Below are positions 52,478 to 61,696 of a stretch of 64,000 nt of DNA, in pieces; position 1 is the stretch's first letter; every line of letters starts with the position of its first letter. The notes beneath the pieces are model-generated. The model searched no databases. It saw nothing but the letters and a program-made list of their open reading frames with translations, and was not told the DNA's origin. The translations under genes were made by a program, and so were the position numbers. The stretch is taken from positions 1,550,001 through 1,614,000 of the forward strand of contig NZ_VIVR01000001.1 in NCBI RefSeq assembly GCF_007828955.1. The letters are read 5' to 3'. Origin of the DNA: Kitasatospora atroaurantiaca (lineage in GTDB: Bacteria > Actinomycetota > Actinomycetes > Streptomycetales > Streptomycetaceae).

Positions 52478-54880
52478 ATGACCTCCGCCGCAGCCTCCGC
52501 ACAGCCACGCCCGGCGGGCGCCACGCCTCCCCCGCTGTCCACCTACCGCCTGCAGCTCCAGCCCGGCTTCACCCTGCACGACGCCGAGCAGGCCGTGCAG
52601 TACCTCGCCGCGCTCGGCGTCTCCCACCTGCACCTGTCGCCCCTGCTGGAGGCCGTACCCGGCTCCACCCACGGGTACGACACCGTCGACCACGGCCGGA
52701 TCAGCGAGCAGCTCGGCGGCGAGGCCGCCCTGCGCTCGCTGGCCGCCGAGGCACACCGGCACGGCCTGCGGCTGATCGCCGACGTGGTGCCCAACCACAT
52801 GGCCCTGCCGGTGCCCGAGCAGCTCAACCAGCCGCTCTGGCAGGTCCTGCGGGACGGCCCGGACTCGCCGTACGCCCACTGGTTCGACATCGACTGGACG
52901 GCGCAGCCCGGGCCGTCGGACGCCCCCGGCCGGGGCCGCCTGCTGCTCCCGCTGCTCGGCGACCGGCTCGGCGCGGTGCTGGACCAGCTGACGGTCGACG
53001 GCGAGGTGCTGCGCTACCACGAGCACGCCTTCCCGCTGCGCCCCGGCACCGCCGATCTGCCGCTGCCCGAGCTGCTGGAGCGCCAGTGGTACCGGCTGGC
53101 CTGGTGGCAGCTGGCCAGTGCCGAGCTCAACTACCGCCGCTTCTTCACCGTCAACGAGCTGATCGCCGTCCGGGTCGAGGTGCCCGAGGTCTTCGAGGCG
53201 ACGCACCGCACGCTGCTGCGGCTGCACGCCGACGGCATCCTGGACGGCTTCCGGATCGACCACCCCGACGGCCTGGCCGACCCGCGCGGCTACCTGGAGC
53301 GGCTGGCCGAGGCCACCGGCGGGGCCTACACGGTGGTGGAGAAGATCCTCACCGGCCCCGAGAAGCTGCCCGCCGACTGGCCGTGCGCGGGCACCACCGG
53401 GTACGACGCGCTGCGCCGGATCGACGGGGTGCTCCTCGACCAGGTGGGCGCCGAGCGGCTGATCCTGGCGTACCGGCGCGACGTCGGCGACCCGCAGTGG
53501 GCGGACGAGGCCGCCCGGCGCGGGCGGGCCGACCTGACCGGGCCCGACGGGGAGCTGGCCGCCGAGGTCGACCGGCTGGTCCGGCTGGTCCAGGGCATCT
53601 GCGCCGCCGAGACGGCGCTGGCCGACCACGCTCCGTGGGCTCTGCGGCAGACGCTGCAGCGGCTGCTGACGGCCTACCCGGTGTACCGGCCGTACGTCCG
53701 GCCCGGCGAGCCGGCCCCGCTCCGGGCGGTCGCGGACGTCGAGGCGGCAGTGGCGGACGGCGACGCCACCGCCCAGCTGGTCCGCGACCTGGCGCTGGGC
53801 CGGCTCGGGCGCAGCCCGGCCAAGGACGAGTTCTGCACCCGCTTCGCCCAGACCGCCTCCGCCGTTGCCGCCAAGGGTGTCGAGGACACCGCGTTCTACC
53901 GCTGGAACGCGCTGCTCAGCCTGAACGAGGTAGGCGGCGACCCGGCCCACCCCGGCGTCAAGCCCGAGGACTTCCACCGGTGGTGCACCTACCAGGAGGA
54001 GCACTGGCCGTACTCGATGACGGCGCTCTCCACCCACGACACCAAGCGCAGCGCCGACGCCCGCGCCCGGCTCGCGGTGCTGGCCGAGGTGCCCGAGGCC
54101 TGGGCCGCCGAGTGCGCCGCCTGGACGACGGCGGCCGGGCCGTGCCCGGACCGCAGCACGGCCTGGCTGCTCTGGCAGACGCTGATCGCGGCCTGGCCGC
54201 TCAGCGCCGAGCGACTGGTCGCCACCCTGCTGAAGTCCGCCCGCGAGGCCAAGCAGCACACCTCCTGGACGGCCCCCGACGCCCGCTTCGAGCGGGCCCT
54301 GACCGACTACGCCCGCGGGGCGCTGGCCAATCCGGGCCTCTGCCCGAGGATCGCCGGCTTCGTCCAGCTGCTGGCGCCGTACGCCCGCAGCAACAGCCTC
54401 GCGGCGGCGCTGCTGCATCTCACCGTGCCGGGCGTGCCGGACGTGTACCAGGGCAGCGAGGAGCCGCTGTACACGCTGGTCGACCCGGACAACCGCGCGC
54501 CCGTCGGGCTGGGCTCGCTCGCCGTCCGACTGACCGACTCGCCGACGGACCGGATGGGTGACTTCGCGCGCGAGAAGCTCCACCTCACCACCACGGCCCT
54601 GCACCTGCGCCGCGAGTTCGGCTCCTACCGCCCGCTGGCCGCCGAGGGGCCCGCCGCCGACCACCTGCTGGCCTTCGGCCGCGGTCCCCGGGTGATCAGC
54701 GCCGTGACCAGGCTGCCGTACGGTCTCGCCCGGTCCGGCGGCTGGCGCGACACCGTGCTGGAGCTGCCCGCCGGGCGGTGGACGGAGCAGCTGACACAGC
54801 GGACGTTCCCGGCCGGGCCGGTACCGTTGGACGGGCTGCTGGACCACTACCCGGTGGCGCTGCTGACGGAGGGTCCGTGA
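52478..54880 (+). CDS. treY: Malto-oligosyltrehalose synthase
   Basis: An 800-residue GH13 enzyme that isomerises the reducing-end glucose of maltodextrins to a trehalosyl unit. STYRLQLQPGFTLHDAEQAV near the N-terminus, LSPLLEAVPGSTHGYDTVDH, DVVPNHMALP and DGFRIDHPDGLADPRGYL are diagnostic, as is ALSTHDTKRSADARARL. The C-terminal domain carries VPGVPDVYQGSEEPLY. The GTG of treZ overlaps its stop by four bases. AGGGA lies near the ATG. Confidence 0.96.
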   Translation: MTSAAASAQPRPAGATPPPLSTYRLQLQPGFTLHDAEQAVQYLAALGVSHLHLSPLLEAVPGSTHGYDTVDHGRISEQLGGEAALRSLAAEAHRHGLRLIADVVPNHMALPVPEQLNQPLWQVLRDGPDSPYAHWFDIDWTAQPGPSDAPGRGRLLLPLLGDRLGAVLDQLTVDGEVLRYHEHAFPLRPGTADLPLPELLERQWYRLAWWQLASAELNYRRFFTVNELIAVRVEVPEVFEATHRTLLRLHADGILDGFRIDHPDGLADPRGYLERLAEATGGAYTVVEKILTGPEKLPADWPCAGTTGYDALRRIDGVLLDQVGAERLILAYRRDVGDPQWADEAARRGRADLTGPDGELAAEVDRLVRLVQGICAAETALADHAPWALRQTLQRLLTAYPVYRPYVRPGEPAPLRAVADVEAAVADGDATAQLVRDLALGRLGRSPAKDEFCTRFAQTASAVAAKGVEDTAFYRWNALLSLNEVGGDPAHPGVKPEDFHRWCTYQEEHWPYSMTALSTHDTKRSADARARLAVLAEVPEAWAAECAAWTTAAGPCPDRSTAWLLWQTLIAAWPLSAERLVATLLKSAREAKQHTSWTAPDARFERALTDYARGALANPGLCPRIAGFVQLLAPYARSNSLAAALLHLTVPGVPDVYQGSEEPLYTLVDPDNRAPVGLGSLAVRLTDSPTDRMGDFAREKLHLTTTALHLRREFGSYRPLAAEGPAADHLLAFGRGPRVISAVTRLPYGLARSGGWRDTVLELPAGRWTEQLTQRTFPAGPVPLDGLLDHYPVALLTEGP

Positions 54881-56613
54881 CGGGCTATCAGGTGTGGGCG
54901 CCGGACGCTCTCCTGGTCGAGGTCGAGGTGGACGGCACGTCGTACCCCATGCAGGCGGACGGCGGCCGGCCCGGCTGGTGGCAGGCCGAGGCGCCCGAGG
55001 GGGACTACGGCTTCCGGCTCGACGGCGGCCGGCCACTGCCGGACCCGCGCTCGCCGCGCCAGCCGTACGGGCCTGACGGCCTGAGCAGGCCCGTCGACCA
55101 CTCCGCGTTCCGCTGGTCGGACATCCCCTGGCAGGGGCGGCCGCTGCCCGGTGGTGTGGTGTACGAGCTGCACATCGGCACCTTCACGCCGGGGGGGACC
55201 TTCGACGGGGCAGTCGAGCGCCTCGACCACCTGGTCGAACTCGGTGTGGACTTCGTGGAGTTGATGCCGGTCTGCCCGTTCTCCGGACGGCACGGCTGGG
55301 GCTACGACGGAGTGTCGCTGTGGGCGGTGCACGAGCCGTACGGCGGTCCGGACGGGCTGAAGCGCTTCGTGGACGCGGCCCACCGCAAGGGGCTCGGCGT
55401 GGTGCTGGACGTGGTGCACAACCACCTCGGCCCGTCCGGCAACTACCTGCCCGCCTTCGGCCCGTACTTCACCGACCGCCACCACACGCCCTGGGGCACC
55501 GCGGTCAACCTGGACGCGCCCGGCTCGGACGAGGTGCGCGCCTATCTGATCGGCAGCGCGCTGGCCTGGCTGCGCGACTACCGGATCGACGGGCTGCGGC
55601 TGGACGCCGTGCACGCTCTCGCGGACGACCGGGCACTCCCCTTCCTGGAGGAACTCGCCCTCGCGGTCGAGAAGTTGGCCGAAGCGACCGGCCGGCCGCT
55701 GTTCCTGGTCGCGGAGTCCGACCTCAACGACCCGCGCACCACCAACCCCCGCCAGGCGGGCGGCCTGGGCCTGACCGCGCAGTGGAGCGACGACTTCCAC
55801 CACGCACTGCACACCACGCTCACCGGTGAGTCCCAGGGCTACTACGGGGACTTCGCACAGCGCCCGCTGGCGGCGGTGGCGAAGACCCTGACCCACGGCT
55901 TCTTCCACGACGGCAGCTGGTCCTCGTTCCGGGGCCGCAGTCACGGCCGGCCGTTCCCGCAGGCGTACGGGCACCGGCTGCTCGGCTATCTGCAGACCCA
56001 CGACCAGGTCGGCAACCGGGCCACCGGGGACCGGCTCTCCGCCGCCCTCTCCCCCGGCCGGCTCGCCGCCGGGGCCGCGCTGGTGCTGACCTCGCCGTTC
56101 ACCCCGATGCTGTTCATGGGCGAGGAGTGGGCCGCGGGCACGCCCTGGCAGTACTTCACCAGCCACACCGACCCGCAGCTCGCCGAGGCCGTCCGGCAGG
56201 GCCGGCGCCGGGAGTTCACCTCGCACGGCTGGCGCGAGGAGGAGATCCCCGACCCACAGGCACCCGCCACCGTGCTGGCCTCCACCCTGGACTGGACCGA
56301 ACCGGCCCGTGAGCCGCACGCCGGCCTGCTCGACTGGTACCGGCGGCTGATCCGCCTGCGGCGTACCCACCCGGAGCTGTCCGACCCGGACCTGTCGGCC
56401 GTGCGGGTCTCCTACGACGACGAGCAGCGCTGGCTGCTGGTGCACCGGGGCCCGTACCGGGTCGCGGTCAACCTCGGCGGCGACGGGCCGCTCTCGGTGC
56501 CGCTGGACCGGCCGTACGCCGAGACCCTCGCGCTCTACGGCGACTGCTGGCCGGCCGGGGACGGCTCGCTCTTCCTCGCGCCCGACTCGGCCGCCGTGGT
56601 GCGGGTGGACTGA
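54877..56613 (+). CDS. treZ: Malto-oligosyltrehalose trehalohydrolase
   Basis: A 578-residue GH13 enzyme that releases trehalose from the TreY product. An N-terminal CBM48-like domain (TGYQVWAPDALLVEVEVDG) precedes the barrel, which has YELHIGTFTPGGTF, DVVHNHLGPSGNYL, DGLRLDAVHAL and LVAESDLNDPR, with LMFMGEEWAAGTPWQYF. The GTG at 54877 sits in a GTGA overlap with treY and has GGAGGG just before it. It completes the OtsAB-independent route to trehalose. The stop is eight bases from that of the convergent transketolase gene. Confidence 0.95.
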   Translation: MTGYQVWAPDALLVEVEVDGTSYPMQADGGRPGWWQAEAPEGDYGFRLDGGRPLPDPRSPRQPYGPDGLSRPVDHSAFRWSDIPWQGRPLPGGVVYELHIGTFTPGGTFDGAVERLDHLVELGVDFVELMPVCPFSGRHGWGYDGVSLWAVHEPYGGPDGLKRFVDAAHRKGLGVVLDVVHNHLGPSGNYLPAFGPYFTDRHHTPWGTAVNLDAPGSDEVRAYLIGSALAWLRDYRIDGLRLDAVHALADDRALPFLEELALAVEKLAEATGRPLFLVAESDLNDPRTTNPRQAGGLGLTAQWSDDFHHALHTTLTGESQGYYGDFAQRPLAAVAKTLTHGFFHDGSWSSFRGRSHGRPFPQAYGHRLLGYLQTHDQVGNRATGDRLSAALSPGRLAAGAALVLTSPFTPMLFMGEEWAAGTPWQYFTSHTDPQLAEAVRQGRRREFTSHGWREEEIPDPQAPATVLASTLDWTEPAREPHAGLLDWYRRLIRLRRTHPELSDPDLSAVRVSYDDEQRWLLVHRGPYRVAVNLGGDGPLSVPLDRPYAETLALYGDCWPAGDGSLFLAPDSAAVVRVD

Positions 56614-56621
56614 TCCCAGGC

Positions 56622-57515
56622 TCACCAGAGGTAGGACGCGATCCGCTCGTGCAGGCCGCTCGCGTCCAGCCCGTACGCGGCCAGGTGCTCGGCGATCGAG
56701 CCGTAGTGGCGGTGCTCCTCGCGCGGGACGCCGAGCCCGAGGACGCGGTGCGGGAGGTCGGCCAGCGCCTCGTGGGCGGCGTTGCCGGAGGTGCCCGCCA
56801 GGTAGGGCTCGACCAGCACCACGTCGGCGTGGTCGCCCACGGCGGCCCGCAGGCCCGCCGCATCGAAGGGGCGGACGGTGGCGGCGTACAGCACGGTGAC
56901 GTCCAGGCCCTCGGTGGCCGCCAGCACGGCGTCCAGCATCGGGCCGACGGCCAGCACGACACCGCGCCGACCCTGACGGACCGTCACGAACCTTCCCGGC
57001 TCGACCGGCTGGGCGGCGTCGTTCCGGTGCGCCGAGAGCCGGACGTACACCTTGCTGTCGCCGTCTGCCGCGGCGTGGCGCAGCAGCGTCTCGGCCTCGT
57101 CGGGATGGCCGGGGACGTGCACCGTCCAGCCTGGCAGGGTGTCGAGCAGGGCGACATCGCCGGGTGCCATGTGGGTGCGGCCCCCGGCCGGCCAGTCGTA
57201 CGAGCCGGCGGCACTCACCAGCACCGCCCCGACGCCCTGGTGGCCGAGGTCCAACTTGACCTGTTCGAAGGGTCGTTCGATGAGGAAGCTGGCGAAGGTG
57301 TGGGCGATCGGCCGCATCCCGGCCAGTGCCAGGCCGCCGGTCGCGCCGATCAGCAGCTGCTCGCGGATGCCGACGTTGACGACCCGGTCGGGGTGGCGCC
57401 GGGCGGCAGGGGCGAAGCCGTCGGTGCTGATGTCGGCCAGTACGACGGCGAGCCGGGGGTCGTGGTCGAGCAGCTCGGTGGTGACGGCGAAGAAACGCTC
57501 GCGCATGGTGTCCAT
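56622..57515 (-). CDS. Split transketolase, C-terminal subunit
   Basis: A 297-residue protein equal to the pyrimidine-binding and C-terminal domains of transketolase. The catalytic glutamate lies in RVVNVGIREQLLIGATGGLALAG, followed by PIAHTFASFLIERPFEQVKLD. The Rossmann-like C-terminal domain contains VVLVEPYLAGTSGN. It functions with the upstream N-terminal subunit as one thiamine-diphosphate enzyme. ATG 57515 has GAGAGGAC six bases upstream. The two genes are 11 bp apart and under a promoter shared with soxR. Confidence 0.92.
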   Translation of the reverse strand: MDTMRERFFAVTTELLDHDPRLAVVLADISTDGFAPAARRHPDRVVNVGIREQLLIGATGGLALAGMRPIAHTFASFLIERPFEQVKLDLGHQGVGAVLVSAAGSYDWPAGGRTHMAPGDVALLDTLPGWTVHVPGHPDEAETLLRHAAADGDSKVYVRLSAHRNDAAQPVEPGRFVTVRQGRRGVVLAVGPMLDAVLAATEGLDVTVLYAATVRPFDAAGLRAAVGDHADVVLVEPYLAGTSGNAAHEALADLPHRVLGLGVPREEHRHYGSIAEHLAAYGLDASGLHERIASYLW

Positions 57516-57526
57516 CGGTGGTCCTC

Positions 57527-58228
57527 TCAGGAGTTCTTGGGCTCCACCCGGGCGACGACGGCGTGCGGCCGGCCCGGGTGCGGTGCGGTGTACGCCTCGT
57601 ACAGGGCCTCGTGGTCGCGGCCGTCCACGGTCACCGCGGACCAGCCCTCGGCCTCGAAGCGCGTGGCGATGCCGCCGCGCCAGCCGTGCGTGGCGGAGGA
57701 GTTGTCGATGGCGACGACGTGCAGCCGGTCCAGCCCGTAGGCGCCGGCGAAGGCGAGCGCCTCGTGGTTGCTGCCCTCGTCGAACTCGGCGTCGCCGATC
57801 AGCACCCAGACCGCCGGGTTGGTGAGCCCCTGGGCGCGCAGGCCGAGCGCGGTGCCGACGGCCAGCGGCAGGCCGTGGCCGAGCGAGCCTGAGCCGATCT
57901 CGACGCCGGGGACGAGCAGCCGGTCGGGGTGGTGGCCGAGCGGGGAGTCGTACGAGCCGAAGCTCGGCAGGACATCGGCCGCCAGGAAGCCCTTGGCCGC
58001 CAGGACGGCGTAGTAGGCCATCGGGCCGTGGCCCTTGGAGAGGAGGAAGCGGTCGCGGTCCCCGGCCATCGCCGGGGAGACCCTGAGCACCCGGTCGTAG
58101 AGGACCCAGAGGGCGTCGAGGGTGGAGGTGGCGGCCGGGCCGTGCTTCTCGTCGCCGGTCATCAGGGCCATCAGATGCGGCAGGTCCCGGAAGCCGTACT
58201 CCTGCGGAATGATCGCTGCGGTGGTCAT
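57527..58228 (-). CDS. Split transketolase, N-terminal (thiamine-diphosphate) subunit
   Basis: A 233-residue protein equal to the thiamine-diphosphate-binding domain. DRFLLSKGHGPMAYYAVLA and GSLGHGLPLAVGTALGLRAQG are transketolase signatures, and the cofactor motif GDAEFDEGSNHEA runs to IDNSSATHGW. The ATG at 58228 lies 15 bases before a palindrome bound, presumably, by the divergent SoxR. Split transketolases often serve secondary metabolism or special pentose pathways; the substrate here is not known. Confidence 0.92.
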   Translation of the reverse strand: MTTAAIIPQEYGFRDLPHLMALMTGDEKHGPAATSTLDALWVLYDRVLRVSPAMAGDRDRFLLSKGHGPMAYYAVLAAKGFLAADVLPSFGSYDSPLGHHPDRLLVPGVEIGSGSLGHGLPLAVGTALGLRAQGLTNPAVWVLIGDAEFDEGSNHEALAFAGAYGLDRLHVVAIDNSSATHGWRGGIATRFEAEGWSAVTVDGRDHEALYEAYTAPHPGRPHAVVARVEPKNS

Positions 58229-58242
58229 GGGAAGAGGTTGCA

Positions 58243-58262
58243 ACTTGAAGCCGACTTCAAGT
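58243..58262. promoter_or_regulatory. SoxR-type palindrome between transketolase operon and soxR
   Basis: ACTTGAAG-CCGA-CTTCAAGT has perfect 8-bp arms. Its shape resembles SoxR boxes (CCTCAAG-TTAA-CTTGAGG). It lies just before the transketolase start and overlaps TTGACT on that strand (58265-58260). A MerR-type activator acting on a long-spacer promoter would bind here. Confidence 0.75.
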
Positions 58263-58285
58263 CAAGCACGGTATTCTCGCCGCCC

Positions 58286-58774
58286 ATGGCACTCTCCCGG
58301 CACGATCTCCTCACCATCGGCCAGCTCTCCGAGCGCAGCGGCCTCGCCGCCTCCGCCCTGCGCTACTACGAGAAGCTCGGCCTGATCCACGCCGAGCGCA
58401 CGGCCGGCGGCCAGCGCAGGTACGCACGGGCCACGCTGCGCCGGGTGGCCTTCGTCCGGGCCGCCCAGCGGGTCGGGCTCTCGCTGGACGAGGCACGCAC
58501 CGCACTCGACCGGCTGCCGGAGGACCGTGCGCCCAGCGTCACCGAGTGGAGCGGCGTCGCCGAGTCCTGGCAGTCCAGGATCGACCAGCAGATCGCCGAA
58601 CTCGAGACCCTCAAGCGGAAGTTGACCGGCTGCATCGGCTGCGGCTGCCTCTCGCTCTCACGCTGCGCGCTCTACAACGCCGGCGACCGGGCCGGTGCGG
58701 CGGGCCCCGGCGCCCGCTACCTCTTCACCCGGGACCCGTCCACCGGGCCCGAGCCCCACTCGCAGACCTGCTGA
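58286..58774 (+). CDS. soxR: Redox-sensitive transcriptional activator SoxR
   Basis: A 162-residue MerR-family protein. The winged helix begins LLTIGQLSERSGLAASALRYYE, a dimerisation helix follows, and CIGCGCLSLSRC is the exact CX2CXCX5C pattern that binds the SoxR [2Fe-2S] cluster. Streptomyces SoxR responds to redox-active compounds rather than to superoxide alone. The ATG lies eight bases after TATTCT (58272-58277), so the mRNA is probably leaderless. The divergent split transketolase is the obvious target besides itself. Confidence 0.95.
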   Translation: MALSRHDLLTIGQLSERSGLAASALRYYEKLGLIHAERTAGGQRRYARATLRRVAFVRAAQRVGLSLDEARTALDRLPEDRAPSVTEWSGVAESWQSRIDQQIAELETLKRKLTGCIGCGCLSLSRCALYNAGDRAGAAGPGARYLFTRDPSTGPEPHSQTC

Positions 58775-58851
58775 GCGATCCGTCCCGCAGTACGGCCGGC
58801 CGATCTATCATGCCAAGCGAAACCGTCGAACAGTCACGGGGGAACACCGAC

Positions 58852-59703
58852 ATGACCGAGCATCAGGGCGTCTCGCTGGACTGGATGACGGGCGAGGGCG
58901 AGGAGCTCCGCCCACCGGCCGACCTGCGCCCGGAGATACCCCACCCGGCCCGGATGTACGACTACTACCTCGGCGGGAAGGACAACTTCCCCGCCGACCG
59001 CGAGGCCGCCGAGAAGGTGATGGCACTCAGCCCGCTGGTACGGATCAGCGCGCTCGCCAACCGGGCCTTCCTGCAGCGCGCCGTCCGCCACCTCGCCCAC
59101 CAGGGCATCAAGCAGTTCCTGGACATCGGCACCGGCATCCCGACCGCGGGGAACACCCACGAGACGGCTCAGCAGGTGCACCCGGACGCCCGGGTGGCGT
59201 ACCTCGACAACGACCCGATCGTGCTGGTGCACAGCCGCGCCCTGCTCGCGGGCGCCAGCCAGGGCAGAGCGACGGTCGCGCAGGCCGACCTGCGCGACCC
59301 CGAGGCGATCCTGGACAGCCCGGAGGTCCGCAAGGTCCTGGACCTCGGGCAGCCGGTGGCCCTGCTGCTCTTCGCGGTGCTGCACTTCATCGACGAGGCC
59401 GACGACCCGTACGGCATCGTCCGCCGCCTGGTCGACGCCCTCCCCTCGGGCAGCTACCTCGCCCTCTCGCACGGCACGGCCGACTTCATCTCCCCCGAGG
59501 AGGCGGGCAAGGGCCCGGCCATCTACCGCAACGCCACCGCCCAGCTGACGATGCGCACCCGGGAGCAGGTGCTGCGCTTCTTCGACGGGCTGGAGCTGGA
59601 GGAGCCGGGCCTGGTCACCGCCCCGCTCTGGCGGCCCGACCAGGCCCTGCAGGACACCGACGCCGAGACAGGCATCTGGGCAGGCGTCGCCCGCAAGCCC
59701 TGA
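58852..59703 (+). CDS. SAM-dependent methyltransferase, DUF574 family
   Basis: A 283-residue protein of the actinomycete DUF574 (Methyltransf_19) family. HPARMYDYYLGGKDNFPADREAAE is the diagnostic N-terminal stretch, here split at ARMYDYYLGGKDNF. FLDIGTGIPT is the SAM-binding glycine motif and VAYLDNDPIVL the acidic one. ATG 58852 has GGGGAA nearby; ATG 58811 is in frame but lacks a site. Substrate unknown; the family is often found near regulators. Confidence 0.92.
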   Translation: MTEHQGVSLDWMTGEGEELRPPADLRPEIPHPARMYDYYLGGKDNFPADREAAEKVMALSPLVRISALANRAFLQRAVRHLAHQGIKQFLDIGTGIPTAGNTHETAQQVHPDARVAYLDNDPIVLVHSRALLAGASQGRATVAQADLRDPEAILDSPEVRKVLDLGQPVALLLFAVLHFIDEADDPYGIVRRLVDALPSGSYLALSHGTADFISPEEAGKGPAIYRNATAQLTMRTREQVLRFFDGLELEEPGLVTAPLWRPDQALQDTDAETGIWAGVARKP

Positions 59704-59742
59704 GGCTCCGCCCGTAGGTGCACCGATCAGGATCGGGCATCC

Positions 59743-59849
59743 CAGGGGCGCGGGGAACTGCGCGAGGCGGAAGGGCGCAGGCCGGTGCCTTCCGATGTCG
59801 CGCAGTTCTCCCCCAGCCTTCGGCCGGGAGGTACCCCCACGCGCCCCTG
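59743..59849 (-). repeat. Intergenic repeat copy C (107 bp, inverted)
   Basis: The reverse complement aligns with copy A end to end: CAGGGGCGCGTGGGGGTACC, CCCGGCCGAAGGCTGGGGGA, AACTGCGCGA, then a variable centre and CGCGCAGTTCCCCGCGCCCC. It lies between convergent genes. Confidence 0.85.
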
Positions 59850-59887
59850 TGGTGATTGCCCATCTGCCTGACCTGCTTGCGAAGCCT

Positions 59888-60343
59888 CTAGACCAGGCCG
59901 TCCCAGCCCCAGCGCGGCGTCGGCCCCGGGTCCCCGAGCTCCTCGCCGACCGGCGCGGCCGAGACGTCGCGGGCGATCCTGGTCCCCCAGTCGAAGTACT
60001 CCATGACCCGGCGGCGCAGCAGCTCGTCGTCGGGGAGCTCCTTGTCGACGGCGGCGGCCATCAGCTCCAGCCAGCGGGTCCGGTGCTCCTCGGTGATCGA
60101 CAGGCCGAGATGGGCCCGCAGCAGGGCCTGGTGGCCGCCGAGTTCGGCGGTGAAGCGAGCGGGGCCGCCGAAGATCTCGCCGAGCCAGACGGCGACGTGC
60201 TCGATGTGTGTCGGGGTGAAGTCCGCGAAGACGGGCGCCAGCAGCGGATCCGCCAGGACGCCCTCGTAGAAGGTGTTGCTCAGCCTGCGGAGGCCGTCGA
60301 TCCCGCCGACGGCCTCGTAGAGGGTTTCGGCACGCTCGGTCAT
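59888..60343 (-). CDS. Group II truncated haemoglobin
   Basis: A 151-residue truncated globin (trHbO-like). TLYEAVGGIDGLRRLSNTFYEGVLAD is cut at the typical YxxIGG-like start; VFADFTP, then HVAVWLGEIFGGPARFTAELGGH, carry the proximal side, and the haem histidine is expected in the LGGHQALLRAHLGL segment. Such globins handle oxygen, nitric oxide or peroxide. ATG 60343 has GGAGGAGAA six bases upstream. Confidence 0.92.
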   Translation of the reverse strand: MTERAETLYEAVGGIDGLRRLSNTFYEGVLADPLLAPVFADFTPTHIEHVAVWLGEIFGGPARFTAELGGHQALLRAHLGLSITEEHRTRWLELMAAAVDKELPDDELLRRRVMEYFDWGTRIARDVSAAPVGEELGDPGPTPRWGWDGLV

Positions 60344-60485
60344 CCGTCTTCTCCTCCGGTCGTTTCCGCAAGCATCGCCCGATGCCGCCGCGGGTGCCCA
60401 GGATGTTCACCGATGGCGGACCAACCGGACCCCGTGGTTCCCCCGAACGCGCTCCGCGCCATGCGCGGCTGGCAGCATGTCCGGC

Positions 60486-60872
60486 ATGGCACACATCGGA
60501 CTCACCACCCTGCTCGTACGCGACTACGACGAGGCGATCGCCTTCTACGTGGACGCCGTCGGTTTCGAGCTGCGCGAGGACAGTCCGCGCGAGGACGGCG
60601 GCCGCTGGGTCGTGGTCGCGCCGCGCGGCTCACGCGAGACCGGCCTGCTGCTCGCCCGCCCGAGCAAGCCGGAGCAGCAGGCCAGGATCGGCGACCAGAC
60701 CGGCGGCCGGGTCGGACTCTTCCTCAACACCGAGGACTTCGAGGGCGACCACCGCCGGATGACCGCCGCCGGGGTCACCTTCCTGGAGGAGCCCCGGCAC
60801 GAGGAGTACGGCTCGGTGGCCGTCTTCCAGGACCTCTACGGCAACCGCTGGGACCTCATCCAACCCAGGTGA
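60486..60872 (+). CDS. VOC-family (glyoxalase/bleomycin-resistance fold) protein
   Basis: A 128-residue protein with paired beta-alpha-beta-beta-beta units. The ends match the family: IGLTTLLVRDYDEAIAFYVD at the start and AVFQDLYGNRWDLIQ at the end, where metal ligands of the fold usually lie. ATG 60486 is used; ATG 60477 is equally open and neither has a strong site. Function is not predictable beyond the fold. Confidence 0.88.
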   Translation: MAHIGLTTLLVRDYDEAIAFYVDAVGFELREDSPREDGGRWVVVAPRGSRETGLLLARPSKPEQQARIGDQTGGRVGLFLNTEDFEGDHRRMTAAGVTFLEEPRHEEYGSVAVFQDLYGNRWDLIQPR

Positions 60873-60903
60873 GCCACCACCGGCCGCATCGGACGGCACC
60901 CGT

Positions 60904-61503
60904 TCAGCCGGTCTGGCGGGCCCTGAGCTGCTCCCAGACCTCCTGGACGCGGGGGGCCAGGTCCGCCAGCGGGCCGCTGTTGTCGATCACGAGGTCGGCG
61001 ATCGCGAGCCGGGCCTCCCGGGTGGCCTGGGCGGCCATCCGGGCCTTGGCCTCCGCCTCGGCCATGCCGCGCAGGCGGACCAGCCGGTCGAGGCGGACCT
61101 CGTCGGAGGCGTCCACCACCAGCACCAGGTCGTACAGCGGCGCCAGCCCGTTCTCGGTGAGCAGCGGGACGTCGTGCACCACGATGTCGTCCGGCCCGGC
61201 GGCGGCCTCCAGCTCGGCGGACCGGGCACGGACCAGCGGGTGGACGATGGCGTTCAGCGCCGCCAGCCGGTCGGGGTCCGCGAAGACCAGCGCGCCCAGG
61301 GCGGGCCGGTCCAGCGAGCCGTCCGCCTGCAGGATCCCCGGGCCGAACTCCGCCACGACGGCCTGCAGCCCCTCGGTACCGGGCGCCACCACCTCACGGG
61401 CGATCAGGTCGGAGTCCACGATCACCGCGCCCAGCGCGGCGAGTTGCCGCGAGACCTCGCTCTTGCCCGCGCCGATCCCGCCCGTCAGTCCGATCCTCAG
61501 CAT
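60904..61503 (-). CDS. coaE: Dephospho-CoA kinase
   Basis: A 199-residue kinase for the last step of coenzyme A synthesis. The P-loop is [27 protein letters not shown] is the conserved DAD-type substrate motif, and [12 protein letters not shown] and [20 protein letters not shown] complete the family pattern. The ATG is six bases after TAGCCT on its strand with no Shine-Dalgarno, suggesting a leaderless transcript. Confidence 0.96.
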   Translation of the reverse strand: MLRIGLTGGIGAGKSEVSRQLAALGAVIVDSDLIAREVVAPGTEGLQAVVAEFGPGILQADGSLDRPALGALVFADPDRLAALNAIVHPLVRARSAELEAAAGPDDIVVHDVPLLTENGLAPLYDLVLVVDASDEVRLDRLVRLRGMAEAEAKARMAAQATREARLAIADLVIDNSGPLADLAPRVQEVWEQLRARQTG

Positions 61504-61696
61504 GGCGTCAGGCTACCGCCGAGCCTCCCCCGCCCTGAGCGGGGGCCGGTGGGAGTCACGCAGACGAACATCCGGCCACCGTCGGACGAACAGTGCGATC
61601 CGACCCCCGGAATTCCCGGGAATCGCCGCTTCGTCCGGCCGGCGGGCCCGGTTAGGGTGCCGGTCAGGCCCCCCACACCTGAGCGATCGGAGTCCC

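Noticed and set aside
58811..58851. An earlier start (ATG 58811) for the DUF574 methyltransferase
   Set aside because: It has no ribosome binding site, whereas ATG 58852 has GGGGAA nearby and matches the family N-terminus.
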